Below are positions 34,701 through 47,580 of a stretch of DNA of 64,000 nt, in pieces. The stretch's first letter is position 1. Each line of letters begins with the position of its first letter. Below the pieces are notes generated by a model that saw nothing but the letters and a program-made list of their open reading frames with translations, made no database searches and was not told where the DNA came from. The stretch is from Apteryx mantelli (Eukaryota > Chordata > Aves > Apterygiformes > Apterygidae), in the NCBI RefSeq assembly GCF_036417845.1, contig NC_089981.1:21968001-22032000 (forward strand), written 5' to 3'. A program made the translations under genes and the position numbers.

Positions 34701-37700
34701 GCTGAAGGGGCCTGCCGAGGGGCCTTTGCCAGCTCTGAGCTCAGACAGCAATCCTGACATCTTCGCAGTCAGTGCGCAGGGGGCTGTGCCAGCCTGTCCC
34801 AATTTCTCTCGGTACCAGAGACCCGTGTAAATACGGAAGTGAATGCTGTAACTGGCTTTCTCCTCTCTCCCCAGTGTCTCCCTGGTGCTTTCAAAAACCA
34901 ATTGACAGTTATGGCTGTTGTTTGTAAAATGAGTGTCTTGTTTTTAGTTTTTGTTTGTTTTTCTGTTTAAGTCTCCGGAAGCTGTGATTTTTAGCTGCCT
35001 TGCTAGCTGCCTGGGAGTTTCAAGGGCCCACTCTGAGGCTTTTCTCTGTATTTCGTTGCTGATCACTCTTAGCTGTGCCGCTTACATGTCATTGCTTGTT
35101 TCTTTGTGTACCTCCTTAGCCAGGTGATACACTGAGACTTGGGCAGCAGATGCTGCCCCATAGCCAGGGAGTTCAGGGAGATGTGCTCTGTGAGCAGGGA
35201 TGGCAGTGGAAATGCAGCCTGGCTGGCTGCGATGCTGCAGTCCGGCTCCGCTGGTGGAGCTCGTCAGTCAGGTCCTGGCAGAGGCGGCAGCGATCTTCAG
35301 TCCTGCTCAAACTTAAGCTCAGGTGCGGAAGCTGCGGCACTGCTCTCTGGGGGGCTGTTTCGGCAGTCTTTCTTGGGCAAAAGCCAGGAGGCATGGATTA
35401 GGCTCTTGTCCTCTTCAGTGCACTGTTACCATGCTGACTGCCAGAGCGGGTGCGATATAAAGCTGCCGCTGGGGCATTTCTCCTATGCCAGGAAGAATCT
35501 AGTTAAGACTCTTCTGGACTGGACCTGAACTACTCCTGTCTCACTTTTTGCTGAATTGCAGAGGCAAGAAGAGTGTAACAGAACACTGGGGAACAAAACC
35601 TGCATGGCCATCCCAACCCAGCTCTTTACAAGCTTGTAAACCACTGCCTGTATCATGTTCCAGTCAAGATACGCTCTTTCATACACAAAAGTATGCAAGC
35701 GGGAGTCCCAGGAAAGGACCTACCAGATGGAAGAGCTCTCATGTAAAGGAAGCAGCTGGCTTTCTTCAGGCTTGGCCCCTCACACTGCTGCTTTTATTTA
35801 GTTACCTTGGATAGGGAAAAGGGGAACATGCATTGATATGATTTGTGCTCCTGCAGCATTTAGGCTTGGCATCTTCTCAGCTAAGTGAGACTGCTGACTT
35901 AGAAGTATAGTTGCTTATATGTTCCTTCTGCAGGCAATGGAAGGATCTCTTTAGAAAGTAATTTGGATTGTCGGTGGATTGAATCATTCTTTGACTTATT
36001 CAGAAGAAACATGCTTGTTGCTTCACTCGAACACTTGAAGCTGGATAGAAGAAATCTTTGCCCTCTATGTCTTGGGATACACCATGCAGGCCTGACTCTG
36101 GCTTGGAGCCAGAGTAGGAGTAAATTTTGCCCAGAGACCACCCACCTTCCAGAGAGTCTCCTACAGGTCTTTGGGTGATCCCATGTTTCTTGCTGGTTTC
36201 CCAGTCTTTTGGGAAGTGAGTGTGGCATGTCCCTGCAGCTCCCAGCAGGAGCTGGCATACTTTTTCCTGAGCAGACCTCTGTAAAAAGGCCCTGTAACTC
36301 TTGGTGAAGAGCAATGAGAATATCCCACTTTTGTGCCGTGTGTGTCCAGAGTGAAAGCTGCCTCTCCCCTGTGTCGGCATGAAGTGGTGCAACAGATACT
36401 TGAAAGGGACGCTGAGGCCCAGAGGGAGAGGTGAGGCTGCGATAAGGATAATGATAACGATGTGGCATATCAGCATAGACTGGTTGGATGCATGGGCGGC
36501 AGACGCAGCAACCTCCCGTGCAAGGTATATAGGGGGGCCTTGTGACTCGAATTTTCTAAGGCCTGCTGGGTATGGGTTCGTTTCTTTCCACCATAAGCCA
36601 GCAGAATGAGCTGAGCTGTGGTGACACAGCTCATCTCCACCTGAATGCCTCTGACATGACAACAGAGTACCCAGTTGCAGGGGAAAATAAATGAAAGAAA
36701 CTTTCCAGTTCATTGGTTGTTTTCAGCATCCTGCCGCCCTCCTTCCCCCTCCTTCCCAGAAGAATGATGTCAGAGCAATAGGGCATAACTAGGTTCCCAC
36801 AAAAGAAAGCCAGTCTTTGTGTAAAAAGTGCTGGTCCTTTCTTGCCCCTTTGAACGTCCTATGAGTGTTGGGACCAGCCTTTAGCTCTCCAGCCCTCCAC
36901 TGGGTGACTCATTCCCATGGTATGAATGGGCACCTTGTACAGGCGTATGCAGACACTTCCAGTGCTCAGCCGTCTCGGGGGAGAGTGTGGGGCTGGGGAG
37001 TGAATGCCTGAGATTGTGCACTCAGATTAAAGCCCAGCCTACAGATAAAACCCAGCTGTCCATCCTTTGCAGCTGCTGAATCCCAGCAGGGGTGGAAGAG
37101 GAAACCTGAGTTCTGCATGTGTCAGTGTTGTTTTACTCCTGCAAAGGGGCTTGGAAATACCTGTGGCGACCGGGCAAAGAAGGGAGCACAGCAGGGAATG
37201 TAACGCTAGGGTAACAAAAGGCATCTGTGCTATTTAGGCCGACTTGCTCTGTACAGGTCTTTGCTGTTCCTGTGTGTGTCAGGGAGAGACAGTTTGAAGT
37301 CTAGCTACATTTATTGGAACCTGTTTGCTTCTTCCTTTGATAACAGCATTTCCTAGGCTCAGGGGAAAAATAGAAAATAGGCTGGTGAATAGCACAGAGC
37401 TGGTGTGTGTTTGTGTGTGTGAAAGGTGGGGGGAAGATCTGTAAGTCGGAGGGTCTCGCAGAACAGAGACATGTTGTTCTGTCCTTGGCAGGATAACTCT
37501 TACAGGCACTTTGCACAAGGTCTTTCCAGTTCCTGTTCTTGTTATAGCTGGAACTGGTGTCCCTTCAGCTTGTGAACATTTAATTCATCTGCAAAGAAGT
37601 AAAATCTAGTAGCAATTGTAGAACAACCTGAGTCTGTAAAGGAACATGGCTGACCAGGAGCGAAGCAAGGCGAGGGCTCTGTGTTAGGGTGGGGGATCTC

Positions 37701-40700
37701 TCTGGGAAGCTCTCTGTGACCCTGAGGAGGAAGCAGCCACGTCACGGTCAGAACTGACCTACCTGATGAGCATTAGCAGAGAGGTTCAGTTGGAATGAGC
37801 ACAAAGCTCAAACTCCTTTCGTCCCTACAGGTGGTCTCCTGAGGTTGTTGTGAGGCTCTGTGATGGGGCAGGGCATGGGGACGAACCTGCATTTTGAATG
37901 ATATAGGTAGATCTATGATGAGGCTGAAATTTGGCTTTTTTCTTTCCATTTTGATGGACTAGAGAGTGAACTGACTGTAGCCGCTGAGAGTGCCCTGACA
38001 AAGGGGAATGGCTGCTAAGGCAGGACAAATATCCTAGAACCATTTGTGAGGGAGCATGGAAGAGAGTTTGTAGGTACGTGGCACCTAGTACTGCTGCCAG
38101 CCCTCAGGAACTGATGTTTAGTAGTTTTATTGGCATTAAAGCACTTCAATGAAAATAATCCATTAAATATTTTTTACAGATGGGAAAAATGGGGCATGGA
38201 GGGGTGAAGTGACTTGCCAGTGTCATTGAAGAGGTCAGTGGCAGAGCTACATAAAATCTGTATTTTCAGAGTCACGATCTAGTGCTCTGTCTCCAGACCT
38301 GCCCAGTCCTCTTAGTCCCATACAGATGTTCCTCCTCATCTGTTTGGCTTCCCTCCTTGTCTGTGCGTAGGTAAAATCCTCCCAAACCTTGCTAGTTTTC
38401 TGCACTGTCCATCTGGTTCTCCTTGTGGTAAGCAGGGCACATCCCATTTCCTGTCATCAAGTCCTTTTTAAGAAATACCAGCGTTCTCCTCTTAGTCCTG
38501 TCTTCTCACTTTGGTTCTAAGATACTGAGCTTTTCCTTCTAGATCCCAGTTCAGCAGAACAAATACTCGGAGTCCTGAGGGTAACTCTGTTCTAAAATTC
38601 ATTGCTGAGTCCTGTTTTTGAGTTCTACAGAAGTCACTGGGAACATAAATCCATGCTGTAAGTTTGTGCTTAATTGGTCTGTTATATCCTGAGTGAAACA
38701 GGCCCTTTGTTGCTTTATTAAATCATTATTATAACATTAATTTCTCCTTAGCAACTGCGAAAAGCCTTAAACAATATCAAAACAAGCAAAAGTTTTAAAA
38801 AGAAAAAAAAAGATTTTTTTAAATTTGATATCAGAAATAGATATTTTCTGTGATACTGAGTGTACTCATCAGGTTATTCACCAAACACTCTCTGTTGTCC
38901 TCTGATCTTATCTCAGTTGCCTACACTTTTCCATTCTCTATGTCCCTCTGGTTGTGTGAGTTAAACTCACACTTGTTGCTGCTTATCTTCAGTTTTCCTG
39001 CATTATTTTTCCTGCGAGATTGTTCCTTCCTACCCTAGTGAGGTCCTAATCCCAACCCCAGACTTTAAGCGCTCCTGCAGAAAAGCATCAACACAGACGG
39101 GTTCATGCATTTCACCAGGCAATGTGAAGCTTGCTCCCAGCATCTCCCCACATTCTGCTCTAATGTCCTGCATTTCCCATTATTTTACAGTACTTCATAT
39201 TGTTGCTGTGCATCTTCCTCCTTGAGATCATTGCTGGAATCCTGGCCTATATCTATTACCAGCAGGTGAGTAGACATTCGTACTAGAGGCTCAAACCAGG
39301 GAGAGAGAAAACAGCTGGTTATCCCATTTCTGCTCAGAAATGTTGGAGTCTTGGGACCCAGGGTCTGGTTGAGGCTCATTTCTACGTCTCTGTACTCACT
39401 TCCCTGAATATAAAAAAGACCTTGGATTATTTGCTGGTTTTGATAAAATGTTAGTGGTTACACTTAGGAGGCAGATGCTGCTCAGCGCCTTCTTGTAGTT
39501 CACCTTTGCCCCCTGTTTTTCTGCAGAGCCTTGTGGGAGAGAACTGTCGAGGCTGTGTAGACCTAGGAACTTCCTAATGCCCTACAAGGCGTCATGCAAG
39601 CAACTGAAATCTTATTAGTGCCACCTATTATATTCAGGACATGGAAACAGTCCCCTGCTGCATCCAGCAAGCCAGCTGCCATACTCCTGAACTGGCAAAG
39701 ATGATAAACGGTCCAGCTGAGAGGTCGGGTCCTTTCAGGTCCAGAAGTTTTTGAGAGCTTTACGTAACTAGCCCAGCTGAGGGCCTGGAGAACAGCATAG
39801 GCTCTGAACAGCTGCAGTCTTAACTTGGCACCTGCTGCAGCCGCAGGGAGCAGGAGCTTCAGTCACTGCTTTGTTTTTAAACGGAGTTTAGCCACCAAGA
39901 TGCAAACAGCCTGGGAAGTTGCCCTTGTGTCTGGAAATCGACTGGAAAGGGCAAACCAGGATTGTTGTCAAGTGGCTGCCTGAAAATCAGCTGGACATGC
40001 CATCTTGTTGGCTTCACTGTCTGGTTTCTTTGCTGCTCCTTTTATCTTGGGGCTTCTGTGCTTTGCCTCGTTAAGATGTGCACTGGCAGTTTGAGCCAAA
40101 GAGCTATGTTTGTTTGTACCAAGAGGAATCAGTGGCAGGAGTGTTCATATTTAATGGGGAAAGATCAATCCTGGGAGCGTGGCAGGAAGCCAAGGTCCAT
40201 CTGTGCAAAGACCAAGTTCATATGTGACAATGAATGAAGAGGGGGTGTCCCTCAGGTTGAAGCAGGGGGTGGCACGTTCAGAGCTGCAGCCTTAGAGTGC
40301 TTTGCATCACCTGAGGCATCTGATCAATAGCTGCGCTTTCCCCTTGCCCTCTGCCTGACAGAAATCCCCCTTCTTTCCTGGGTGCAGGCTGCTTGCTCTG
40401 TTTGCCACTGGTTTTATTTCTGCCCTTGCTTTGGTGTCCAAGGCTTGTGTGTGTGTGCCTAAACTCTGTGTTTCTTTTGCTGTCTCTATTCCATGCTGCA
40501 GTTCTTCCCCGTGAGCCCGCAGGTAACTGCTTTTCTCCCAAGTAATAATTCTGCTAATGGACTCTCCTCTTTATTTGCCTTTGGTGCTTTCCAGCTGCCG
40601 AACCTTTTCCTTTCTCTTTATTACACTAAGTCCTTTGCACTTCTGTAGAGCTTCCCAGACCAGGATCTCAAAGCATTTTGCAAATGTTAATGAATGAAGC

Positions 40701-43700
40701 CTCACATCATCTCTGTGAGGTAGGTGTTGTCCCCATTTGACACATGGGGTTGGAAAAAAAAACAAGGTTTCAAAGGGAAGATAAACAACAGACTGTATTT
40801 CATCCAGTTCAGCATAACAAAATGATTTATTCCTTACTGTGAAGAAATAAAGATGTATAGAGAAAATGTCCACCTGATTCATTCAATGACACCATCTAAA
40901 AGGCATGATGACATTGTTTATTGGTATAGAAAACTTAGGATTTCAGATGTGTCGGACTAAAGCACTGTTGCTATATGAACCAGGATGACAAAAAGAGATG
41001 CAGATCTTAGGTACTTTCTGGCTGCCACAGGGGTGGGTGAAAAGAATTCAGGCATATTAAAAGAGCCTCCATAGGAGAGAAAAACGTTTGAAACCAGTTG
41101 CCTGAGCTTGCCAGTGGTTTATGGTAGGAGTGTTTTCAGGACTGATACACTTGCAAAATCAGACTCCTCCCTCTGGCCTTACAAATGTGTCACTGATATC
41201 AGAAAGGCCTTTGAATGCGCAGTTTGCAGTACTCTTACGGTCGCACCCTTTTTCCCCTCCTGCTGATGTTGATACAGGAGCTATTCAAACTACACAGCCT
41301 CAGTGCAGTATGCCCAGGACGCTGATTTCCTCTTGCTCCTGGATAGACTGCTTTGGCTGTGATCTGCTGTCACAGGCTTCAGAGTCATAATCCTGCCTGT
41401 GGTCTCGTAGTCCTATTCATATTTTAAGCAGGCACAATCTTCTATATTCTATTCTGAGCCAGGCAGGTCTTGGCAGGTCCCATATGCAGGGCTGGGACCC
41501 TTACAGTGATGTGTAGCACAAGCTTGAAATTTAGCCCAGAGGCACCTCTTTCCACTTATTAAAATGGGAGCATGATCTTTGATCAATTGGAAATAAGCTC
41601 GTGTGCTTCCTGGAAACCAATCCAATCCAACCTTGGAGGGTGAGCTTGAAGGAAGCTGTAGCTTCACTAGGCTTTGTGCTCTCCTCCTGGAGTAAATGTG
41701 ATGAAATGTATGAAGGGCATTGGGTCACTCTGAGGGGAGGTGGGTTCGCCTCATGATTTTGTCCCACCTGTCTCTTCCATTCAGCTAAGCATGGAGCTGA
41801 AGCAAAACTTGAAGAACACCATGACCCAGAAGTACCAGAAAGAGGGAGAAGAGAGTGTTACCAATGCCGTAGATAAACTGCAGCAGAAGGTAGGTGTCTC
41901 GAGAGGTAGGGAGAATGAATGCAATAGCAGGGCTTAAAAACAAACAAACAAACAAAAGGCATCATGGGCTCTTGTATCAAAGATGCAGATGTTTCACAGC
42001 TTCCCCTGATTCAAGACAGGCTGGGTGGGGTGCAGGGCCTGGGCCGTGCTACCAGCAGAGCTGCGCGTTGTGATCTCTGAACTGGAGCCGCAGTAGGGCA
42101 GGGGACACTGATTGCTCCCAGAGTGAACTGGAGCTGCCCAGTCGCTCTGACAGCTGCTTCTGTTTCCAACATTAAAGCTGTGGAGGAATGGCTGACATCT
42201 TTCATTAAACTCCTCAGTACCCCAGAGAGAAAGATGTAATGAAAGAAGAGCCTTCCTGCTGCTGTTGCTAGCTGTGCCCGACAGCTCCGAGGTGGTTCAG
42301 TTAGGGCTGCCACCGTTCTGATGGGCTTTCTCACAGCAAAGACCCTTGCTCACAGGCATAGGTCCAGCACTTTCAAAGCATGGGGCTGTCTGTGCACGTA
42401 CTGCCCTGCTACCAGGTGCTTGTGCAGTGGGTGTAGTCAGGTTCCCATCAGTCTGAGGGGAAAAGCCTAGACAAATGCAGCACTTTCACAAAATTCACCT
42501 CGTGGGGAGAAGGCAAGCCAGTCTGCGCAGGGGCCTGTGACTGTTCTGATGGAAGTAATAAAGCAGTGCAGATCCTTGGCTGCTCTCGACAGCTTCATAA
42601 TCTCAGCAAGTTCAGATGACAAGGACCTGCTGGCTGTCCCTGCTCATGAAGAGTACCCTCTGTTTTGGTATGAATTTACCTCCTTCCAACAGTATCCTGC
42701 TGTTTAGTGTGCTCATTATTACTATGATGCATGAACATAAGTAATGTGGAGACACTGGTATTCTAGGGAACATTATATTGGGTGAAAGCTTCAATCCCAC
42801 CTCTGCTGAGAATTAATCATTTAGTTTCCCCCTTTCCCTGCTTTGACCTGGTCCCTCTCAGGTCCCTATCCAGCTGCCAGTAGCATGGTGAGGCACGAGT
42901 GTTTTTGTTCTCAGCTTTAGTTTTTGAGGTGCTGGATCCACAGAACTTTATGACTGTTGTGGGGTTTGGTCCACAGTGTACAATGACCGGTTTTCAGCCA
43001 TTAAAGTGCAGTTGTTCGTGAAAGAATAATAATAACTAATGATTAATACAGTGTTGTCCCTTTGCGGGCCTCAGAACCTGGGCTAAACCTGCGTATTGCC
43101 TCTTGCTGGGCAGAGATCAACCCCAGTTAGACAATGTACAGAAGAAGTTAGAAAAACTCATGTAGAGGGAGATCTGAAAAATTACTTGACAAACTTTGTG
43201 ACAGGGGCAGGAACTGGCTCCTGCCCTCCTGGCAGAGTAGCCGTGGGCTGACTGGGGAAGGCAGAGGGAGCAGGGTGCAGTGTTACACCATGAGACATGA
43301 GTTTTGTTCTCAGGTGTGAGGTGAAAGACAGAAACCTTTGTTAGGATCCATACAGGGAAGGGAAAAAAAGCAAAAACAAAACATGTTGCCAGTTCCAGCC
43401 CCTTGCTTGGCCCCAGGGTATGCTGAACAGCAGCATTACTTTCAGTGACTGGTAATTAAATTCACAGTCTTATCACCATTAGCACTCTCCAGTCCTGGGG
43501 TTAAGAGCAGAGGTAGCTGCAGGCGATCTCTGGTTGCGGTCCATCCCAGCAGTAACTAGGGGCCATGGCAGCTGAAAGGTGGATGATGCTGATATTTAAT
43601 GGCCCTATTTAGGACTCTTAACAAAAAGGTCACTAATGAAGGTAGTAGCCTAAAGAAATCCAGGCCAGTGAGATAGCTGGAGTCTCTGCAAAGGAGGAGG

Positions 43701-46700
43701 AAGCCCAGCATGTGCTGCAGGGAGGCTGGAGGGGGAAGGCGGTTGCAGTGCTTGCAAGCTCAGCCTGTAATCTGTGTTCATCCAGTTCAAGTGCTGCGGG
43801 AGCAACAACTACACAGACTGGACTGACAGCCTGTGGATCAGATCTCCGGAGGCCAATGGACGGAAGGTCCCAGACAGCTGCTGTAAGACTATAACCGACC
43901 TATGTGGCCGAAGAGACCATCCTTCCAACATCTACAAGGAGGTAAAGAGCAGAAGAGTTTCAGAGCCTCCTGGTTGTGAAGTGTATAAAGGAGGTGTTGG
44001 ATCAATGCTGCAAGCTGTTGGTAGGCTCCAAAGTCAGCAGGAGTCTTTAGAAAGCAGAATTTGTTTCTGTAGTTTAGCATCCAGCCTTTAAGGATAAATT
44101 ATAACAGCTTCAAGGAAGACAAAAAGAGGAGGTATTTAACTCTTTACAGCCAGGAGTCAGGGTGTCTGGACTCTCGCATGTAGGTTGCTATTACAGAGGT
44201 GTGTAATTGCGACTGCCAATGTGTGTGGGATCAGACAACGCCCAGTCAATACAGTATGGAATAAATTGGCAGTGCTTTGCAGGAGGGACCATGGATTGGG
44301 CAAGGAGGGTATTTCAAATCCATCTTGAGACTGCTCTTGGCTTTTGCAGGGAACCTGATTGTGGGAGAGGGTTGCAAAGCCAGTAAAAAAGAGGCTTCAG
44401 CAAGAGGGGAAGACAGTAGGAGTATTTTCTACAGCTTTTTATTGTTTTATATGTATATATAGATAAAAATAATAGATTATATTTGTTATTATAGGGTATG
44501 CTGGTGATAGAGGAAAGTGTGGGAGGTGGTCACTTCTAGCAGAAGACTTGAGTTTGAGCCCTACATGTGGCACGGTTCCAGTCATTGAAATTACTCTGCA
44601 AGGTGCAAATGAAGTTCCTTCTGGTCTCCTTTTTCTAGTTCTTGGTACCTCTGACAGTTAAGGAGGGCTGTGAATGAAGAGGTGACCCCTTTAAAGCAGA
44701 TATTTATTCTCACAGAGTACGTACTTTCTGCAGGACTCAGAAGAGCATTAGATAGTTTTAGGAGTGTGAATAACATTTGCCATTAGGTCAAGCAGCTCAA
44801 ACAGATACAAAGGAATCCAGCCCTCTAGCCTTGTGACATGAACAGGGAGATGAAGCCAAGTCTTTCTGATCTATCAAAGCCTCATCTTAAGTCCAGCTGC
44901 TTAGCTGGGTTTTGCCCTTTGGAAAAAAGGCTTTCCCATGAGGTTTGTGTCTTCCAGGCTAGACCCAACAAGGAGGTGCAGAAAAGCATCCAAGGGCCGA
45001 TGAGGTGTCCCTGGGAGTGCAAACCTGCAACCAGCTGAGTGGTAGAGCTGGCTCTTCCCTTCCTCTGTCTGTGCTGTATAAAACTGGAGGCAGCTGCCCA
45101 GTTGGATTATTAAGAGAGCCCCTCTAAGTTGCCAGACGTGGCGGGTTAGCTCTAGAGGAGAGAAAGCTGCAAGGGGTGGCTTGGATCTAAGTAAGAGCAG
45201 AGTTCAGAAAGGATGTTAGTGGCTTTGGGGGGGAAAAAAACAAATCAGGTCAGGGAAGAGTAATAACTACTTCAGATCAGGGCAACTGGGGCTGACTAAA
45301 CTCTAACCCAGGCATGGGAAAAGTGAAACCGTTACCATTCCTCCCGGAAGGGCTGCGTTCTCACTCCTTCCCTCTGCCCCTGTGTGTGTAGGTTTCTGTG
45401 TTCACTGTAAACTCTCTGGGGCAGGAAGGCCCCCAGCACCCTTGGGGCGCTGCTGTAGCCTACACAATAAATCCCCCCGATGTTACCATGGAAAAGCTGC
45501 CTCACTAGATTGAATGGTTTAATTATTTAAAGGCAATTCTAAAAAACAGCGAATGGTCTTACTGATTTCTTTTTGCCTTATGACGACAAAAACTTGGCAG
45601 AACTAAGTGGGGAGGGAAGGGTCACGTTGCCAGCCAAGGGTGTAATTGCAAGAGAGAGGCAGGCAGAGCCTGGCTTTTCAGGCCCACACTGAAACTCATT
45701 GCTCTCAAAAATAGCAGTGGGAGGAATTTGGCCTTAAAGGGCTCCCGTCAGATGAAAGGTCTCAGTACTGGATCCTCTCAGCAGCATTTCCTCAGCCTTT
45801 TGGCCTGACTGGAGTAAACACCCACTCCAGGCATGTGCTAGGTAATGAACGAGGGGACCCTTCTCCACATATCTCGGAGAAAAATGACGTGCTCCCTCCA
45901 CCGCTCCTTGGCTGTTGCTGCAATTCAACATGGCCAGAGGCAGCAGTGCTGTTTCTGCCTCACCTGCTCTGTCAGCCCAGCTGGCTGCAGGACTGTTGCT
46001 GGGACCTGCTCTTCTTCCGCATTCCTCCTCCCAGCTAGCAGCCTTCTGGGGTCTGTTTGGGAGTTCCTGAGCAGTCCTGCAGGTGACTGTTTTAAGTGGT
46101 CTGTAGTAGGTCTAGGGCCATACAAAACATTTTGCAGTTTACATCACCTCTTTAGCTTTTTCAGTGATGTTGGAGGAGACGATGCTCACAGACTGCTTTT
46201 TATAGCATGGCTTTCAAAGCTTGCAATGTTGTCCTGAGCAAGAGACAAGCAGTTAAAATGAAGCTGATTCCATGCCTGTCCCTCCCATCTCTTCCCACAG
46301 AATGGCTGCATTACCAAGCTGGAAAACTTCATTCAAGAGCATCTGAAGATTATCGGGGCAGTGGGGATCAGCATTGCTTGTGTGCAGGTAAAAGGACTGA
46401 CTGGAGTTTTGGGGGCACTGGGCAGAGGTTAAAGGAACCCCGGAGCTGAGGAATGGAAAAGATCAGACTTTCCCCTGACTTAGGAGGAGAAGCTGCCGGG
46501 TACTTCAGGAATCCCAAGATTTGCTAGCTCCAAAGCAAGAGCCTTTTATGGGCTTTTAAGCCCCTTTTAAGAGCCTCTTTTATGGGTCTGTAAAACTTTG
46601 CCTCTGTCGAAGGAATGGGGAGAACAAACCGCAGTGCAGCCAGCCATGGGAGAGACGGGTGTCCACCCCTGTGCTGCTTGCAAGGGAGTGCGACCCATGG

Positions 46701-47580
46701 CTGGGTGTTTTGCAGCCTGAGGGAGACCTCTTGTGGGGATGTGCCATGATTGCCTGCGTAGCTAAGGAGATACAGCCAGTCTGGAAGATTTTCCTAGCCC
46801 AGATTATTAGTGATGTTTAAAATACTCCAGGATTTCTCCTTTCTCTTTGTCGTGTTGAGGAGCAGCACTGTGGTTCTGCAAATAATTTGTGAGAGGGAGA
46901 TAAGTAAAAAGGATATGGATTCCCCTCCACTCCATTTTAGAGGGGAAGAGGCAGGATATTCTCTCCTTCCCGTTGCAGATGTCTCTGGGAGTTCCTCATT
47001 TTCCCCTTCTTCCTGGCAAGCAGCCAAATCACATCCCAGAGAAGTTGCTCATGGTTAGTTATGAGGATTAGCACAGATTATGTTCTCTCCTGCTGTTCAT
47101 TGCAAGCTGGAGTGCAGTATCCCCAGGCGGTAGCTAGTTGCCGCTACAGTCTGCATCCAGCTGGTAACTGGCAAGCTGCTGCCTCCCCACCGTTCTGCGT
47201 CCATGCTACCCCTTCACCTCCCTGGCCTCCTGCAAGCAGCTGCTGTGAGCTCTGAGGGGCTGCTTTCCAGAAGTGGTGAACCTGTGTGTTCCCCATCGCT
47301 GTAAGCTGAGCTGTGGTGCTCAGCACTTCTGCCAGCTTGCCTGGATGGTCAAAGGGCGTGGAAGGAGAACTTTCTTCCAGGAAGGAAGGAAAAGGGGAGG
47401 AAACTAGACCTGAGTCTATGAAGTACACTGATGATGTTTCCTAGCCTTTTCCCACTCCCTCTTTTGCAGTAGTCCATAAACTCTTCTCATGCATTTGTCT
47501 CTTCTCTTTATGCCCTGTAGATCTTTGGAATGATTTTCACCTGCTGCTTGTACAAGAGTTTAAAGCCGGAACCATATTAA
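31713..47580 (+). CDS. CD151: CD151 tetraspanin (TSPAN24), complete coding sequence in seven exons
   Basis: Exons 31713-31796, 32939-33130, 39191-39265, 41785-41889, 43786-43941, 46301-46387 and 47521-47580 join in phase 0, giving 252 residues (human: 253). All introns are GT-AG. Four membrane segments are visible (about 16-39, 57-78, 93-115, 221-243) with the polar residues N24, E104 and Q233. The large extracellular loop holds CCG (155-157), PDSCC (to 185), C192 and C207, the six-cysteine tetraspanin pattern, and an N-glycosylation sequon NYT at 160-162. Membrane-proximal cysteines 11, 15, 79, 80, 241 and 242 match known palmitoylation positions. The tail has the YKSL endocytic motif (244-247). 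Family role: CD151 binds laminin-binding integrins (alpha3beta1, alpha6beta1 and alpha6beta4) laterally and organises them into tetraspanin microdomains for adhesion and migration. The integrin-contact triplet, QRD in human at 194-196, reads RRD here. Confidence 0.97.
31797..32938 (+). other. CD151: CD151 intron 2
   Basis: GT-AG intron of 1142 bp. Nothing beyond chance ORFs is seen in it. Confidence 0.85.
32939..33130 (+). CDS. CD151: CD151 coding exon 2
   Basis: The 64 codons begin [14 protein letters not shown] and end KERRNLLRV. They cover the end of TM1, the small extracellular loop ([10 protein letters not shown]), TM2 and the GCC palmitoylation pair at 79-80. Confidence 0.97.
33243..33505 (-). 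mobile_element. CR1 LINE 3' fragment in CD151 intron 3
   Basis: A minus-strand CR1 3' end is present: GGTTGGAAGGAACCTCTGGA at the tail side, with translated remnants [12 protein letters not shown] and [12 protein letters not shown]. It is more diverged than the 6059-7010 copy, and its octamer tail is not clear. Confidence 0.9.
38165..38295 (+). repeat. MIR-type SINE relic
   Basis: 'tttacagatgggaaaaatgg', 'ggtgaagtgacttgccagtg' and 'gtcagtggcagagctacat' follow the MIR 3' half in order. Confidence 0.6.
39191..39265 (+). CDS. CD151: CD151 coding exon 3
   Basis: The 25 codons [20 protein letters not shown] and onward to YYQQ form TM3, with the conserved membrane-embedded Glu104. Confidence 0.97.
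39266..41784 (+). other. CD151: CD151 intron 4
   Basis: GT-AG intron of 2519 bp. It contains a SINE-like relic near 40645-40770; no other gene is seen. Confidence 0.8.
40645..40770 (+). repeat. SINE relic, MIR-like
   Basis: 'ccaggatctcaaagcatttt', 'gcctcacatcatctctgtga', 'ggtaggtgttgtccccattt' and 'gacacatggggttgg' match the amniote MIR-type core, where 'gatctcaaagc', 'tgtgaggtaggt' and 'ccccatt' occur in order. Confidence 0.6.
41785..41889 (+). CDS. CD151: CD151 coding exon 4
   Basis: The 35 codons begin [18 protein letters not shown] and end DKLQQK. They form helices A and B of the large extracellular loop, before the CCG motif. Confidence 0.96.
41890..43785 (+). other. CD151: CD151 intron 5
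   Basis: GT-AG intron of 1896 bp. It carries a (CAAA)n simple repeat at 41937-41957 and small AT-rich runs near 43027-43045. Confidence 0.8.
41937..41957 (+). repeat. (CAAA)n simple repeat
   Basis: About four copies of CAAA follow an A-run. Confidence 0.9.
43786..43941 (+). CDS. CD151: CD151 coding exon 5
   Basis: The 52 codons begin [14 protein letters not shown] and end HPSNIYKE. This is the variable part of the large loop: CCG, the sequon NYT, PDSCC, and the integrin-contact position RRD. Confidence 0.97.
43942..46300 (+). other. CD151: CD151 intron 6
   Basis: GT-AG intron of 2359 bp. A possible MIR-derived end lies at 45400-45475; nothing else is seen. Confidence 0.8.
45400..45475 (+). 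repeat. Possible MIR-type SINE 3' end
   Basis: 'gtaaactctctggggcagga' followed by 'gcccccagcacccttggggc' and 'acacaataaat' resembles the 3' end of amniote MIR-type elements. Confidence 0.4.
46301..46387 (+). CDS. CD151: CD151 coding exon 6
   Basis: The 29 codons [20 protein letters not shown] and onward to ACVQ close the large loop (Cys207) and begin TM4. Confidence 0.97.
46388..47520 (+). other. CD151: CD151 intron 7
   Basis: GT-AG intron of 1133 bp. No other feature is seen. Confidence 0.8.
47521..47580 (+). CDS. CD151: CD151 terminal coding exon
   Basis: The 19 codons [19 protein letters not shown] plus TAA complete TM4, the membrane-proximal cysteine pair (241-242) and the YKSL tyrosine sorting motif. 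Confidence 0.97.
   Translation: MFGMIFTCCLYKSLKPEPY

Larger units (their letters stand above)
33131..39190 (+). other. CD151: CD151 intron 3
   Basis: GT-AG intron of 6060 bp with a CR1 fragment at its 5' end (33243-33505) and a MIR-like relic at 38165-38295. A 237-codon minus-strand ORF (36000-36713) has no family features and is regarded as chance. Confidence 0.8.

Noticed and set aside
36000-36713. 237-codon minus-strand ORF within CD151 intron 3
   Set aside because: No recognisable family and no splice or promoter context, with a competing minus-strand ORF in another frame (35899-36468).
43712-44091. ORFs extending past both ends of CD151 coding exon 5
   Set aside because: Clear AG acceptor and GT donor bound the exon at 43786-43941; the extensions are intron.
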